DNA of 64,000 nucleotides from Methylocystis heyeri (GTDB taxonomy: Bacteria; Pseudomonadota; Alphaproteobacteria; Rhizobiales; Beijerinckiaceae). A program made the position numbers and the translations under genes. The DNA lies in the NCBI RefSeq assembly GCF_004802635.2, contig NZ_CP046052.1:2852001-2916000 (forward strand), in the 5' to 3' direction. Of the stretch, positions 54,828 to 64,000 are shown one piece after another. The first letter of the stretch is position 1, and the number at the start of each line of letters is the position of its first letter. The notes below the pieces were generated by a model. That model ran no database searches. It was given only the letters and a program-made list of their open reading frames with translations, and had not been told where the DNA came from.

Positions 54828-57800
54828 ATGCTGCCGGACCAGCCGCCGAAATCCTCACCGACTTTGCATGAGCAAAAATTCTTGAGCGTTGCGGAGAGTT
54901 CGTCGGATTTCCTCGGCCGTGACGGCAGTATCCTCTATTCGCGCGCGGCCGGCGAGCCCGCGCCGAACGCCTGCGATCCCGGTCTGCTGACGAAGTGCGG
55001 AGAGCGTTGTGAATCCGCAGCCGCCCACGTTCCAGGCGTCGAGCCTGCGCCGATCGTCCCCATAGGCAAGGACATCACGGCGCGCCAATTGGCCGATTTC
55101 GAGTTGACGCTCCTCCAGAGCGCTTGCGAGCAATCGTCCGAAGCATTGTTCGTGACCGATAGCCGGACTCGCTTCATTATCGTGAACGCCGCCGCTTGCC
55201 GCTCGCTCGGATACAGCCGCGAGGAACTTCTCGGAATGACGCCGCTGGACATCGATCCAGACGTGACGCACGAGGCGATCGAAAAACTATTGACGCCGCC
55301 AGGCGATTTCGCCCTGGAAACAAGGCATCGCGCCAAGGACGGACGGATATTTCCGGTGGAGGTCAAAGGCGCCGTTTTCGAAACGAACGGCGAAAAACAC
55401 ATCGTCGCCCTGGCGCACGACATCACCGCGCGCAAGCGTATGGAGAACACGCTGCGTTTCATCGCCGATCCCGGCGAGCCTAATTTTCTTGCTGCGCTCG
55501 CGCGTCATATCGGCGAAGCGCTCGGCGTCGCCTATGTCGTGATCGATCTGTTGTCGGCAAATTCGGGCGTCGCCGAAACCATCGCGTTTTACGCCAAAGG
55601 CGACATCGCTCCCAATGTGAGCTATGAGCTGGCGGGCACGCCTTGCGAAGGGGTCGCCGCCAAGCGGACCTGTTGCTATCCTTCCGGCGTGCAGGAGCTC
55701 TTCCCAAAAGACAGACTGCTCGTCGAGATGGGCGTCGAGAGCTATGCGGGCGCGCCTTTGTGGGATTCGACCGGAAAACCGCTCGGCTTGATCGCGGTCA
55801 TGGACACGTCGCCCCTCGCCGATCCTGCGGCCGCGACGCAAATCCTGCAACTCGTCGCGCCGCGCGCCGCGGCGGAGCTGGAGCGTTCGGAGAGCGATCG
55901 GCAATTGCGGCTGGGCGAGCAAACCTTTCGCAGCCTCGCAGAGAATTTGCCGGATATGGTGGTTCGCTACGACAGCGATTTCCGCCGCACTTTTTTGACC
56001 CGCTCCCATGAGACGCTCACCGGCATCCCAACCCAGTCGCTGCTGGGCAAAACGCCGGTCGAACTCTGGTCCGCGCCGAACGGCCCCGAAGGCGCAGCGG
56101 CGTTTCAGGCGCAACTGGCGGACGTCAGGGATTCCGCCGAACCCAGAGAGTGGGAAGTCAACTGGATCCGCCCCGATGGGAGCCTGGGCGCCGTCGAAGT
56201 GCGCGGCGTGCCGGAGTTCGGCTCCGACGGCAAAGTGAGCGGCATCCTCACCGTTTCGCGCAATGTCACCGCCAAACGCGGGATAGACACTCAGCTGCGC
56301 ATGGCGGCCAGCGTGTTCGGGACCGCGCGCGAAGGCATTCTCATTACCGATCCGGCCGGGCGCATTCTCGACGCCAATCCAGCCTTCACCACCATCAGCG
56401 GCTATGATCGCGACGAGGTTCTGGGCAAACGACCCAGCCTGCTTTCATCCGGCGCCCAGGACACGGCGTTCTATCAGAGCATGTGGTCGACTCTGCTCGC
56501 CGAGGGCTCGTGGAACGGCGAGTTGACCAACCGTCGCAAGAACGGCGATCTCTTTGTCGAAAACCTTCACATCGAAGCCGTGCGCGACGAAGCGGGCAAG
56601 GTGAAACACTACGTCGGAATTTTTTCCGACGTCAGCCAGCTCAAAGCGCATGAAGAATATCTTCAGCACATCGCGCATCACGATGCGCTCACCGGACTTC
56701 CGAACCGGCGGCTTCTGACCGACAGGCTGACGCGGGCGATCGCCCAGGCGAAAAGTTCCGGCGACATGCTGGCGGTGCTCTATTTCGACCTCGACGGCTT
56801 CAAGCCGATCAACGACAATCACGGCCACGGGATCGGCGACCAGGTTCTGATCGACGTCGGTGAGCGTTTGTCTCGGACCTTGCGCGCGGGGGATATGGTC
56901 GCGCGCATCGGCGGCGATGAATTCGTCGCGCTTCTGATTGGGGTCGGCGATACGCGGGAATGCGAGAACACGCTTCGTCGCCTGCTGGATGTCATCAACA
57001 GCCCTATCGCAATCGACGGCAATTGCTTTTCCCTTTCGGCGTCGGTCGGCGTCAGTCTCTACCCCGCCGACGACAGCGACGACGCCGACATGCTGCTTCG
57101 CTACGCCGATCAGGCGATGTATTTCGCCAAGGCGTCGGGGCGCAATCAATTCGTCTTCTTTGGTTCGCAGGCGCGAAGCAAGATAAGAGGCGACAATCAG
57201 ATGGTTCATGATCTGCGCCATGGATTGAACCAGGGCCAGATTTCGGTACATTACCAGCCGATCATCGACGTAAAGACGGGGCGCATCGTCAAGGCCGAAG
57301 CTTTGGCGCGCTGGAGCCATCCCGTGCAGGGCGTGATCTCGCCGTCTGAATTTATTCCGATCGCGGAGACCGGCGGCCTGATCCACGAGATCGGGGATTT
57401 CGTGTTCAAAGAGGCCGCGCGCGTCGCCCTAAGCTGGAGCAAATGCGCCGGCGCGCCGGCCTGCGGACATCCGCGCATCAGCGTCAACCGTTCGCCCCGC
57501 CAGTTTTTCGGCCGCGACGGCGTGGCCCCTTGGGTGCAGCACCTGATCGACAACGCCATTCCCGGCGAACTGCTCGGCGTTGAAATCACCGAAGGTCTGC
57601 TGCTCGAAAACCAGCCGGAAGTTCTTGCGCAATTGAAGCAGTTGCGCGCGCTCGGCGTCGCCGTATCGCTCGACGATTTCGGCACCGGCTATTCGGCGCT
57701 GTCCTATCTTAAGAAATTCGACATCGACTATCTCAAGATCGATCGTTCCTTCGTCCGCGACATCGTCGAAGACGAGCATGACCGCGCCATTGTAGAAGCC

Positions 57801-57980
57801 ATCATCGCCATGGCGAAGCGGCTCGGCATCGAACTTATCGCCGAAGGCGTCGAGACCCGCGAACAGGCGGATTTACTGGCTGCGGGCGGCTGCAATCTGG
57901 CGCAGGGATTCCTCTATGCGGAGCCGTTGCCGGAAAAAGACTTCCTCGACTTCGTTCTCGCATCCGGGGCCTCCTGCTAG
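54828..57980 (+). CDS. PAS-GAF-PAS-PAS-GGDEF-EAL cyclic-di-GMP signalling protein
   Basis: A 1,050-residue cytoplasmic sensor without membrane helices. PAS at about 90-205 (SEALFVTDSRTRFIIVNAAA), GAF at about 220-355, PAS at about 365-485, PAS at about 490-610 (GILITDPAGRILDANPAFTT). GGDEF domain: active motif IGGDEF at about 695 with an inhibitory I-site RAGD just before it, so the cyclase is probably active and product-inhibited. EAL domain: EAL at about 823, EITEG, DDFGTGYS, LKID and AEGVE, so the phosphodiesterase is probably active too. Start ATG 54828 (a TTG lies at 54822). It stands alone, so its input is unknown. Confidence 0.93.
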   Translation: MLPDQPPKSSPTLHEQKFLSVAESSSDFLGRDGSILYSRAAGEPAPNACDPGLLTKCGERCESAAAHVPGVEPAPIVPIGKDITARQLADFELTLLQSACEQSSEALFVTDSRTRFIIVNAAACRSLGYSREELLGMTPLDIDPDVTHEAIEKLLTPPGDFALETRHRAKDGRIFPVEVKGAVFETNGEKHIVALAHDITARKRMENTLRFIADPGEPNFLAALARHIGEALGVAYVVIDLLSANSGVAETIAFYAKGDIAPNVSYELAGTPCEGVAAKRTCCYPSGVQELFPKDRLLVEMGVESYAGAPLWDSTGKPLGLIAVMDTSPLADPAAATQILQLVAPRAAAELERSESDRQLRLGEQTFRSLAENLPDMVVRYDSDFRRTFLTRSHETLTGIPTQSLLGKTPVELWSAPNGPEGAAAFQAQLADVRDSAEPREWEVNWIRPDGSLGAVEVRGVPEFGSDGKVSGILTVSRNVTAKRGIDTQLRMAASVFGTAREGILITDPAGRILDANPAFTTISGYDRDEVLGKRPSLLSSGAQDTAFYQSMWSTLLAEGSWNGELTNRRKNGDLFVENLHIEAVRDEAGKVKHYVGIFSDVSQLKAHEEYLQHIAHHDALTGLPNRRLLTDRLTRAIAQAKSSGDMLAVLYFDLDGFKPINDNHGHGIGDQVLIDVGERLSRTLRAGDMVARIGGDEFVALLIGVGDTRECENTLRRLLDVINSPIAIDGNCFSLSASVGVSLYPADDSDDADMLLRYADQAMYFAKASGRNQFVFFGSQARSKIRGDNQMVHDLRHGLNQGQISVHYQPIIDVKTGRIVKAEALARWSHPVQGVISPSEFIPIAETGGLIHEIGDFVFKEAARVALSWSKCAGAPACGHPRISVNRSPRQFFGRDGVAPWVQHLIDNAIPGELLGVEITEGLLLENQPEVLAQLKQLRALGVAVSLDDFGTGYSALSYLKKFDIDYLKIDRSFVRDIVEDEHDRAIVEAIIAMAKRLGIELIAEGVETREQADLLAAGGCNLAQGFLYAEPLPEKDFLDFVLASGASC

Positions 57981-58091
57981 GGCGCGTTCGGTTTAGTTTC
58001 AGGCCGACCCTCGCAGCCACGACGGCCCTTGACGCCCGTCCCGAGCGGCCAATCTCCAAAGCTATGTTCCACCCAGGCGACGGAGACGCAG

Positions 58092-58307
58092 ATGAGCTCG
58101 GAATGGGTCAAATTGACCCCGCAGGGCAAGCCCAACCAGATCGTCTATGTGAATCTGAACCGGGCCAGCTCCATATGGTCGTTCGAAGGAGGCGCGGAGA
58201 TCTGGTTCCGGGCCGATTCCGGCGATGAAGGCTACGCCCGGGTCAGGGAAACCCCGGACGAAATCATCGCCAAGCGCAAAGAGCGCAGAAGCGCCGAGCG
58301 GTCGTAA
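58092..58307 (+). CDS. Small conserved hypothetical protein
   Basis: A 71-residue acidic/basic protein (WVKLTPQGKPNQIVYVNLNR, IWFRADSGDEGYARVRETPD, ending in a Lys/Arg-rich helix). The pattern of short beta strands followed by a basic helix is seen in small proteins of unknown function. ATG 58092 follows GGCGACGGAGACGC, a plausible site. No named family is recognised. Confidence 0.65.
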   Translation: MSSEWVKLTPQGKPNQIVYVNLNRASSIWSFEGGAEIWFRADSGDEGYARVRETPDEIIAKRKERRSAERS

Positions 58308-58445
58308 CCCGCAATCCGCGACCTTGTTGCGGCTTGAACCCGCCCGGTCCGCGGCGCTAGAGTCTTTCCGGTTCAAATTGAACCGCGTTTTCTTCACGCG
58401 AAGCGGTTCCCACTTCGCCCGAAAACACTCTATGCTGAAAGACGC

Positions 58446-58556
58446 CAGGGGAGCCCCGCCCGGCGACGTTTGGGGCTGAGAGGCCGAGAATGCGCCATAG
58501 GCGGCGCGGCGCGGCGACCCTTATAACCTGATCCAGCTCATACTGGCGTAGGGAGG
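58446..58556 (+). promoter_or_regulatory. TPP riboswitch (THI element)
   Basis: The conserved GGGGCTGAGA (58472-58481), a central stem, ACCCTTATAACCTGATCCAG, CTCATACTGGCGTAGGGAGG: this is the classic thi-box consensus for the thiamine pyrophosphate aptamer. It lies immediately before the thiOSGE genes. The conserved 3' end overlaps the ribosome-binding site GGGAGGAAG, so the switch probably blocks translation initiation when thiamine pyrophosphate is bound. Ends are approximate. Confidence 0.94.
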
Positions 58557-58560
58557 AAGA

Positions 58561-58620
58561 ATGCCCCGAAGAATCGACCAGCGCCCGCTCGGCGGGCAAG
58601 CGCTTCGTCATGCGCATTGA
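58561..58620 (+). CDS. Candidate 19-codon leader ORF overlapping the thiO start
   Basis: ATG at 58561 sits 5-6 bases after GGGAGGAA, the only strong ribosome-binding site in the thi leader. The frame encodes MPRRIDQRPLGGQALRHAH and stops at TGA 58618-58620, past the thiO ATG at 58610. thiO itself has no good site, so its translation may depend on ribosomes finishing this ORF. Alternatively ribosomes may enter thiO directly from the same site; the spacing (about 50 bases) argues against it. Short conserved peptide function is not claimed. Confidence 0.45.
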   Translation: MPRRIDQRPLGGQALRHAH

Positions 58621-59605
58621 AATTTTGGGCGCAGGCGTCGCCGGCCTGACCGCCGCCTTCGAGCTTGCGCGCCAGGGCGCCGAACGCGGCGTCGAGATCG
58701 AGCTGGTCGAGACCCGGCCTCAGGCCGGCATGGGATGTTCGCGCTTCGCCGGCGGCATGATCGCTCCCTGGTGCGAGCTGGAGACGGCCGAGCCCATCGT
58801 GGCCGAACTCGGCGCGGAAGCGATCGACTTCTGGGCGGACCTCGGCCTTGCGACGATCCGCGGCAGCCTCGTCGTCGCCCCGCCCCGCGAGCCCGCCGAG
58901 CTGCGGGATTTTTCGCGGCGCACCAGAAACTTCGAGGCGCTCGACGCCGCCGGCCTCGCGCGGCTGGAGCCGGACCTCGAAGGACGATTCGAGAGCGCGC
59001 TCTATTTTCCGACAGAGGCGCATCTCGATCCGCGAGCGGCCATGGCCGCGCTCGGCGAACGGCTGGCGCATCTGGCCAACGTAACCTTGCGCTTCGGCGC
59101 CGAGCCGCGCGGCGGAGCGGACTGGACCATCGACTGCCGGGGCTTTTCCGCCCGGGACCAGCTCGCCCGGCTGCGGGGCGTCAAGGGCGAGATGCTGGTG
59201 CTGCGCAGCGAGGAGCTGAAACTCTCTCGCCCGGTGCGCATGCTCCATCCGCGCCGGCCGGTCTATGTCGTTCCGCGCGGAAACGGAATCTTCATGATCG
59301 GCGCGACGATGATCGAAAACGAGGAGGCCGCGCGCGTCACGGCAAGATCGGTGGTCGAGCTGGTGAATTCCGCTTTCGCCATTCACCCGGCCTTCGCCGA
59401 AGCCGAAATCGTCGAAATGGGCTCGGACGTGCGGCCCGCTTATCCCGACAATCTCCCGCGTCTTACGCGGCGGGGCCGCGCTCTCTATATCAACGGACTC
59501 TATCGCCACGGCTTTTTGCTCGCGCCGGCGCTCGCGCGCCGCGCCGCCCGGGTGGTTCTCGAAGACGCATGGTTTCCGGAGGTCTGCGATGCAGATTCGG
59601 ATTAA
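58610..59605 (+). CDS. thiO: Glycine oxidase ThiO
   Basis: A 331-residue FAD enzyme of the DAO family oxidising glycine to iminoacetate (dehydroglycine) for the thiazole ring of thiamine. Seen: MRIEILGAGVAGLTAAFELA (FAD motif), GMIAPWCE, the middle substrate domain and a C-terminal GLYRHGFLLAPALARRAARV, typical of ThiO. thiS overlaps its 3' end by 17 bases. It starts the operon thiO-thiS-thiG-thiE; thiC is not adjacent and must be elsewhere or absent. Confidence 0.92.
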   Translation: MRIEILGAGVAGLTAAFELARQGAERGVEIELVETRPQAGMGCSRFAGGMIAPWCELETAEPIVAELGAEAIDFWADLGLATIRGSLVVAPPREPAELRDFSRRTRNFEALDAAGLARLEPDLEGRFESALYFPTEAHLDPRAAMAALGERLAHLANVTLRFGAEPRGGADWTIDCRGFSARDQLARLRGVKGEMLVLRSEELKLSRPVRMLHPRRPVYVVPRGNGIFMIGATMIENEEAARVTARSVVELVNSAFAIHPAFAEAEIVEMGSDVRPAYPDNLPRLTRRGRALYINGLYRHGFLLAPALARRAARVVLEDAWFPEVCDADSD

Positions 59606-59786
59606 CGGCGAAGAGCGCGAGGTCGCCGCCGCCACGCTCGAAGAGCTGCTGGCCGAACTCGGCTATGGGGATCAGCTGGTCGGCACGGCCCTCAATCTGG
59701 ACTTCGTGCGCGCGAAAGACCGCGCCGATGCCCGGCTGAAGCAAGGCGACGCAGTGGAAATTCTCGCTCCGAAACAGGGAGGCTGA
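59589..59786 (+). CDS. thiS: Sulfur carrier protein ThiS
   Basis: A 65-residue ubiquitin-like carrier (MQIRINGEEREVAAATLEEL, VEILAPKQGG). It ends in the required Gly-Gly tail, which is adenylated and then thiocarboxylated to donate sulfur for thiazole synthesis. It overlaps thiO by 17 bases and precedes thiG by 3. Confidence 0.95.
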   Translation: MQIRINGEEREVAAATLEELLAELGYGDQLVGTALNLDFVRAKDRADARLKQGDAVEILAPKQGG

Positions 59787-59789
59787 GCG

Positions 59790-60581
59790 TTGGACGATCC
59801 GCTGACCCTCTATGGTGAAAAATTCGCCTCGCGGCTGCTGCTCGGCACGGCGCGCTACCCTTCCCCGGCGATTCTCGCCGATTCGATCAAGGCCTCGGGA
59901 GCCGAGATAGTGACCATTTCCCTGCGCCGCGAGGCGGGCGGCTCGCGCGCGGGCCGAAGCTTTTGGGACCTCGTCCGCGAGTCGGGCGCGAAGGTCCTGC
60001 CGAACACCGCCGGTTGCCGCACCGCCAAAGAGGCGATCACCACGGCGCAGATGGCGCGCGAGGTTTTCGGCTGCGACTGGATCAAGCTCGAGGTCATCGG
60101 CGACGAGGACACGCTTCAGCCCGATCCCTTCGGGCTGGTGGAAGCGGCCCGCAGTCTTTCCGCCGAGGGCTTTCGGGTCTTTCCCTATATGACCGAAGAC
60201 CTCGTCCTCGCGGAAAAGCTGCTCGGCGCCGGCTGCCGGGTGCTGATGCCCTGGGCGGCCCCGATAGGCTCCGGGCGCGGGCTCAACAACCCTTACGGCC
60301 TGCGCGCTTTGAGAGCCCGCTTTCCCGAGGCCCCCCTGATCGTCGACGCGGGGATCGGCGCGCCCTCCCACGCCGCGGCCGCGATGGAGCTGGGCTACGA
60401 CGCCATTTTGCTCAACACGGCGGTCGCACGGGCCGGCGATCCGGCGACGATGGCCCGCGCCTTTGCGCTTTCAATCGAAGCGGGACGCGCGGCCTGGCTC
60501 GCCGAACCGATGACCCCGCGCGATCTCGCCGAGCCCTCGACGCCGCTCATCGGCCGCGCCTTCGACGAGGGCGCGGCGTGA
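59790..60581 (+). CDS. thiG: Thiazole synthase ThiG
   Basis: A 263-residue TIM-barrel enzyme that joins deoxyxylulose phosphate, ThiS thiocarboxylate and dehydroglycine. The Schiff-base lysine is in [10 protein letters not shown], with [13 protein letters not shown] and the phosphate-binding [20 protein letters not shown]. Start TTG 59790 is chosen because GGGAGG lies upstream and the N terminus then matches ([20 protein letters not shown]). thiE overlaps its end as GTGA. Confidence 0.95.
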   Translation: MDDPLTLYGEKFASRLLLGTARYPSPAILADSIKASGAEIVTISLRREAGGSRAGRSFWDLVRESGAKVLPNTAGCRTAKEAITTAQMAREVFGCDWIKLEVIGDEDTLQPDPFGLVEAARSLSAEGFRVFPYMTEDLVLAEKLLGAGCRVLMPWAAPIGSGRGLNNPYGLRALRARFPEAPLIVDAGIGAPSHAAAAMELGYDAILLNTAVARAGDPATMARAFALSIEAGRAAWLAEPMTPRDLAEPSTPLIGRAFDEGAA

Positions 60582-61186
60582 CGCTCGACCCCTTCTACCT
60601 CATCGTCGACGACGCCTCCTGGCTCGAGCGCCTGCTGCCCGTCGGCGTGAAGCTCGTGCAACTGCGCGTCAAGGATCGCCCGGAAAGCGAGATTCGGGCG
60701 CAGATCCGCGCGGCGCGCGGCCATTGCGAGCGATACGGCGCGCAGCTCATCGTCAACGACTATTGGCGCCTCGCCATCGAGGAGCGATGCGACTTCGTTC
60801 ATCTCGGACAGGAAGACTTGGGCGGCGCCGATCTTTCCGCTCTGCGCGAAAACCGAGTGCGGCTGGGCGTTTCAACCCATGACCAGGCCGAACTCGATCT
60901 GGCGCTGGCGCTTTCGCCCGATTACATCGCCCTCGGGCCCATTTACCCGACTCTGCTCAAGCAAATGAAGTTTGGGCCGCAGGGGCTCGATCGTCTCGGC
61001 GAATGGCGGCGGCGCTGCGGCGCGACGCCGCTGGTCGCGATCGGCGGGCTGACGCCGGAACGCGCCCGCCTTTGCCTCGCCGCCGGCGCGGACAGCGCCT
61101 GCGTCGTGACCGACATCCTGCGCAACGCCGACCCGGAGGCCCGGACGCGGGAATGGCTACAGGCCACGGCCGACCGGCGCGGCTAA
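60578..61186 (+). CDS. thiE: Thiamine-phosphate synthase
   Basis: A 202-residue TIM-barrel enzyme joining HMP-PP with the thiazole phosphate. It begins at GTG 60578 overlapping the thiG stop, giving [20 protein letters not shown], then [51 protein letters not shown] and [20 protein letters not shown]. The HLGQED and TLLKQMKF sequences correspond to the pyrophosphate-binding loops. Last gene of the riboswitch-controlled cluster. Confidence 0.92.
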   Translation: MTLDPFYLIVDDASWLERLLPVGVKLVQLRVKDRPESEIRAQIRAARGHCERYGAQLIVNDYWRLAIEERCDFVHLGQEDLGGADLSALRENRVRLGVSTHDQAELDLALALSPDYIALGPIYPTLLKQMKFGPQGLDRLGEWRRRCGATPLVAIGGLTPERARLCLAAGADSACVVTDILRNADPEARTREWLQATADRRG

Positions 61187-61429
61187 CGGGGCGCGGCCAC
61201 GAATGTCAGGAAGCTCAAGAGCTTCTTTAAAAAAAGCGCCCTCTCCCGCTCCACGCGCAGGGGCGGCAGGCGCGCCGATTCGGATGCGAGCCGCCCTCCT
61301 CGAGACTTTGACGGCGCCAGCCCTTATGTTACGAGGAAAATCCACCGCCGGCCCGCCGGCGCTTCGAGTGCGGCGGGCCGGCCATAAAAAGCGGGCGAAA
61401 AGCCCCAGGAATCAGAGGGAACGCGACCC

Positions 61430-61951
61430 ATGAGCGAACGGCGCTCGTCTTTTGGCTATGAAGATCTGCTGGCCTGCGGCCGCGAGGAGCTGTTCGGCCC
61501 TGGCAACGCCCAGCTTCCGTTGCCGCCCATGCTCATGTTCGATCGCATCACCGAAATATTCGAAGACGGCGGCGAACACGGCAAGGGCTATATGCGGGCC
61601 GAACTGGACATCAAGCCTAGCCTGTGGTTCTTCGATTGCCACTTCAAGGGCAATCCCGTCATGCCCGGCTGCCTCGGGGTCGACGCGCTGTGGCAGATGG
61701 TCGGCTTCTACCTCGCCTGGCTGGGCAATCCCGGACGCGGCATGGCGCTCGGCGTCGGCGAAGTGAAGTTCACCGGCCAGGTCCGCCCGACCGTGAAGAC
61801 CGTCGCCTACGGCATCGATTTCAAGCGCGTCTTCAAGGGCAAGCTCGTGCTCGGCATCGCCGACGGCTGGGTGGCGGCGGACGGCGTCCGCATCTACGAG
61901 GCCAAGGATCTGCGCGTGGGCCTCGCCAAAGAGGCCGCTCCGGCGCAATAA
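61430..61951 (+). CDS. fabA: 3-hydroxydecanoyl-ACP dehydratase/isomerase FabA
   Basis: A 173-residue FabA that introduces the cis double bond of unsaturated fatty acids. Seen: [13 protein letters not shown], the active-site [20 protein letters not shown] with the catalytic His at about 70 and the Asp in [10 protein letters not shown]. Length matches the family. It is followed after 61 bases by fabB, so unsaturated and saturated chain elongation genes are cotranscribed. Confidence 0.96.
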   Translation: MSERRSSFGYEDLLACGREELFGPGNAQLPLPPMLMFDRITEIFEDGGEHGKGYMRAELDIKPSLWFFDCHFKGNPVMPGCLGVDALWQMVGFYLAWLGNPGRGMALGVGEVKFTGQVRPTVKTVAYGIDFKRVFKGKLVLGIADGWVAADGVRIYEAKDLRVGLAKEAAPAQ

Positions 61952-62012
61952 GCCTCCGGGAACAAGCCCGGCGCAATAGAAGCGGCAGACAGCCGCCTGG
62001 GGAGTCGAAACT

Positions 62013-63236
62013 ATGAGACGAGTCGTCGTCACCGGTATGGGAATCGTGTCGTCCATCGGCGACAATGTCGAGGAGGTGACCGCCTCCCTGCGCGCCGCCA
62101 GATCGGGCATCGTCCGCGCCGAAAAATATGCCGAACTCGGATTTCGCTCGCAGGTTCACGGCATGCCCAGGCTCGACGCCAGCAAGGTGGTCGACCGCAG
62201 GGCGATGCGCTTCCATGCCGCCGGCACCGCCTGGAACCATGTCGCCATGGAACAGGCGATCGCCGATTCGGGCCTCGGCGAAGACGAGGTCTCCAACGAG
62301 CGCACCGGCATCGTGATGGGTTCGGGCGGCCCGTCGGCCAAGGTGATCGTCGACTCGGCCGACCTCACCCGCACCAAGGGACCCAAGCGCGTCGGTCCTT
62401 TCGCAGTGCCGAAGACGATGTCCTCGACCGCCTCGGCGACGCTCGCCGTGTGGTTCAAGATCAAGGGCGTCAATTATTCGATCTCCTCGGCCTGCGCGAC
62501 CTCGAACCACTGCATCGGCAACGCTTTCGAGCAGATCCAGTGGGGCAAGCAGGACATCATGTTCGCCGGCGGCTGCGAGGAGCTCGAATGGGAGCTTTCG
62601 GTGCTCTTCGACGCCATGGGCGCAATGTCCTCCTCCTATAACGATACGCCCGCCACCGCCTCGCGCGCCTATGACAAGAACCGCGACGGCTTCGTGATCG
62701 CCGGCGGCGCCGGCGTGCTGGTGCTGGAGGAATATGAACGCGCCAAGGCGCGCGGCGCGAAAATCTACGCCGAGATCGCCGGCTATGGCGCGACCTCCGA
62801 CGGCTACGACATGGTGGCCCCCTCGGGCGAGGGCGCGGTGCGCTGCATGCGTCAGGCGCTCGCGACCGTGAAGACCCCGATCGACTACATCAACCCCCAT
62901 GCGACCTCGACCCCGGTCGGAGACATCAAGGAAATCGAAGCCCTTCGCGAAGTGTTCGGGGCGGGGGAAAAATGCCCTCCGATCTCCGCCACCAAATCGC
63001 TGACCGGCCACTCGCTCGGCGCGACCGGCGTTCAGGAAGCGATCTATTCGCTGATCATGATGCGGGACGGCTTCATCTGCGAAAGCGCCAATATCGAAGA
63101 ACTCGATCCGGACTTCGCCGACATGCCGATCCTGCGGGAGCGGCGGGACAATGTGTCTCTTCGCGCCGTGCTCTCCAATTCTTTCGGATTTGGCGGCACC
63201 AACGCGACGCTGGTTTTCAAGCACCCCGACGCCTGA
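62013..63236 (+). CDS. fabB: 3-oxoacyl-ACP synthase I (FabB)
   Basis: A 407-residue beta-ketoacyl synthase elongating unsaturated acyl chains. The nucleophile is in [15 protein letters not shown] (Cys at about 164), with catalytic His residues in HATSTPVGD and [35 protein letters not shown] opens the chain. [11 protein letters not shown] closes it. It lies between fabA and fabI. Confidence 0.96.
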   Translation: MRRVVVTGMGIVSSIGDNVEEVTASLRAARSGIVRAEKYAELGFRSQVHGMPRLDASKVVDRRAMRFHAAGTAWNHVAMEQAIADSGLGEDEVSNERTGIVMGSGGPSAKVIVDSADLTRTKGPKRVGPFAVPKTMSSTASATLAVWFKIKGVNYSISSACATSNHCIGNAFEQIQWGKQDIMFAGGCEELEWELSVLFDAMGAMSSSYNDTPATASRAYDKNRDGFVIAGGAGVLVLEEYERAKARGAKIYAEIAGYGATSDGYDMVAPSGEGAVRCMRQALATVKTPIDYINPHATSTPVGDIKEIEALREVFGAGEKCPPISATKSLTGHSLGATGVQEAIYSLIMMRDGFICESANIEELDPDFADMPILRERRDNVSLRAVLSNSFGFGGTNATLVFKHPDA

Positions 63237-63287
63237 AGCGGCGCCTTTCGCCAGTTGCGAAAAGAGGATCTGAAGGAACAATAATAG

Positions 63288-64000
63288 ATGACGGTTGCCA
63301 AGGGTTTGATGCAGGGCAAGCGCGGCCTCGTCATGGGCGTCGCCAACGACCATTCGATCGCCTATGGAATTGCTCGGAAACTGGCCGAGCATGGCGCTGA
63401 ACTCGCTTTCACCTATCAGGGCGACACGCTGTTGAAGCGTGTCGCGCCGCTCGCCGGGGAACTGGGTTCGAATCTCGTCATCCCCTGCGACGTCGAGGAT
63501 CTTTCCACCGTGGACGCGGTTTTCGCGCGCCTGGAGAAAGAATGGGGCGAACTCGATTTTCTGGTTCACTCGATCGCCTATTCCGACAAGAGCGAACTCA
63601 AGGGCCTCTACGCGGACACCAGCCGCGAGAACTTCATCCGCACCATGGTGATCTCCTGCTTTTCCTTCACCGAGACGGCGAAACGCGCCGCCGCGATGAT
63701 GAAGGGCTCGGGCTCCATGCTGACGGTGAGCTTCGCCGGCGGCTCCCATGTAATGCCCAATTACAATGTCATGGGCGTGGCCAAGGCGGCGCTCGAATCC
63801 TCCGTGCGCTATCTCGCCGCCGATTACGGCGCGCGCGGCGTTCGGGTGAACGCGATTTCTCCCGGCCCGGTTCGCACCATGGCGGGAGCCGGCATCACCG
63901 GCGCCCGCGCGATGGGCGCGTTCCAGAAGTCGCACTGCCCCCTGCGCCGTTTCATCACGCTCGACGAAATCGGCGGCTCGGCGCTCTATCTGCTTTCAGA
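63288..64000 (+). CDS. fabI: Enoyl-ACP reductase FabI (3' end outside the window)
   Basis: 237 residues of a FabI are visible; the C-terminal 30 or so residues lie beyond the window. It reduces enoyl-ACP with NADH. Seen: RGLVMGVANDHSIAYGIARK, the HSIAYSDK segment, and the catalytic pattern with Tyr and Lys in NYNVMGVAKAALE. The start ATG 63288 follows AAGGAACA. Third gene of the fabA-fabB-fabI cluster (51-base gap). Confidence 0.95.
   Translation, partial: MTVAKGLMQGKRGLVMGVANDHSIAYGIARKLAEHGAELAFTYQGDTLLKRVAPLAGELGSNLVIPCDVEDLSTVDAVFARLEKEWGELDFLVHSIAYSDKSELKGLYADTSRENFIRTMVISCFSFTETAKRAAAMMKGSGSMLTVSFAGGSHVMPNYNVMGVAKAALESSVRYLAADYGARGVRVNAISPGPVRTMAGAGITGARAMGAFQKSHCPLRRFITLDEIGGSALYLLS

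Noticed and set aside
61833-63935. A 700-codon frame antisense to fabA-fabB-fabI
   Set aside because: It spans several well supported genes on the other strand and shows no recognisable domain.

Overview
The window is high-GC, densely coded DNA from an alphaproteobacterium, most likely a member of the Hyphomicrobiales/Rhizobiales. Family-level placement near the Methylocystaceae/Beijerinckiaceae is only a guess. The signs are the ffh-rpsP-rimM-trmD cluster, a split pntAA-pntAB-pntB transhydrogenase preceded by a tiny aa3-oxidase subunit IV gene, the fabA-fabB-fabI cluster, thiOSGE behind a TPP riboswitch, a CIRCE-controlled groESL, and RIME-like dispersed palindromes. No rRNA, tRNA, CRISPR array or intact transposase was found.

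Layout. 0.1-6.3 kb (minus): a five-gene probable operon for sugar or sugar-acid oxidation, with a ThDP enzyme, an enolase-superfamily enzyme, an internally duplicated membrane protein, a gluconate-2-dehydrogenase subunit 3-like protein and a GMC oxidoreductase. 6.5-10.8 kb: a non-homologous end-joining locus with two different Ku genes around ligD. 11-17.6 kb: a four-gene export system (HlyD-like, RbbA-like double ABC plus permease, ABC-2 permease, NodT-like outer-membrane lipoprotein). 18.6-27.8 kb: surface and exported functions, with gmd and fcl for GDP-L-fucose, a WcaI-like glycosyltransferase, and between them two paralogous secreted sedolisin-like (S53) proteins that have lost two catalytic residues yet share a nearly identical leader and signal peptide. 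28-35.7 kb: an orphan nuoD paralogue, pckA, an MDR-family reductase, a secreted cupin, a sensor histidine kinase and an unknown protein.

36-42 kb: groESL is bracketed by two polymorphic-toxin loci. On the left lies an Rhs C-terminal remnant followed by a DUF7660-like immunity gene and a ComJ-like immunity gene enclosed by direct repeats. On the right lies an HNH-like toxin candidate with a DUF2019-like immunity gene. 43-50 kb: redox housekeeping (coxIV-like, pntAA/AB/B, rhomboid protease, etfBA, 3-hydroxybutyryl-CoA dehydrogenase). 51-54.3 kb: ffh-rpsP-rimM-trmD (minus). 54.8-58 kb: a PAS-GAF-PAS-PAS-GGDEF-EAL protein. 58.4-61.2 kb: TPP riboswitch, possible short leader ORF, thiO-thiS-thiG-thiE. 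61.4-64 kb: fabA, fabB and fabI, the last cut by the window edge.

The most unusual features are the dead-protease pair with a shared expression/export cassette, the toxin-immunity loci on both sides of groESL, a dispersed two-hairpin repeat, a palindromic repeat that appears inserted in frame in a membrane protein gene, and a short ORF in the thi leader that overlaps the thiO start.
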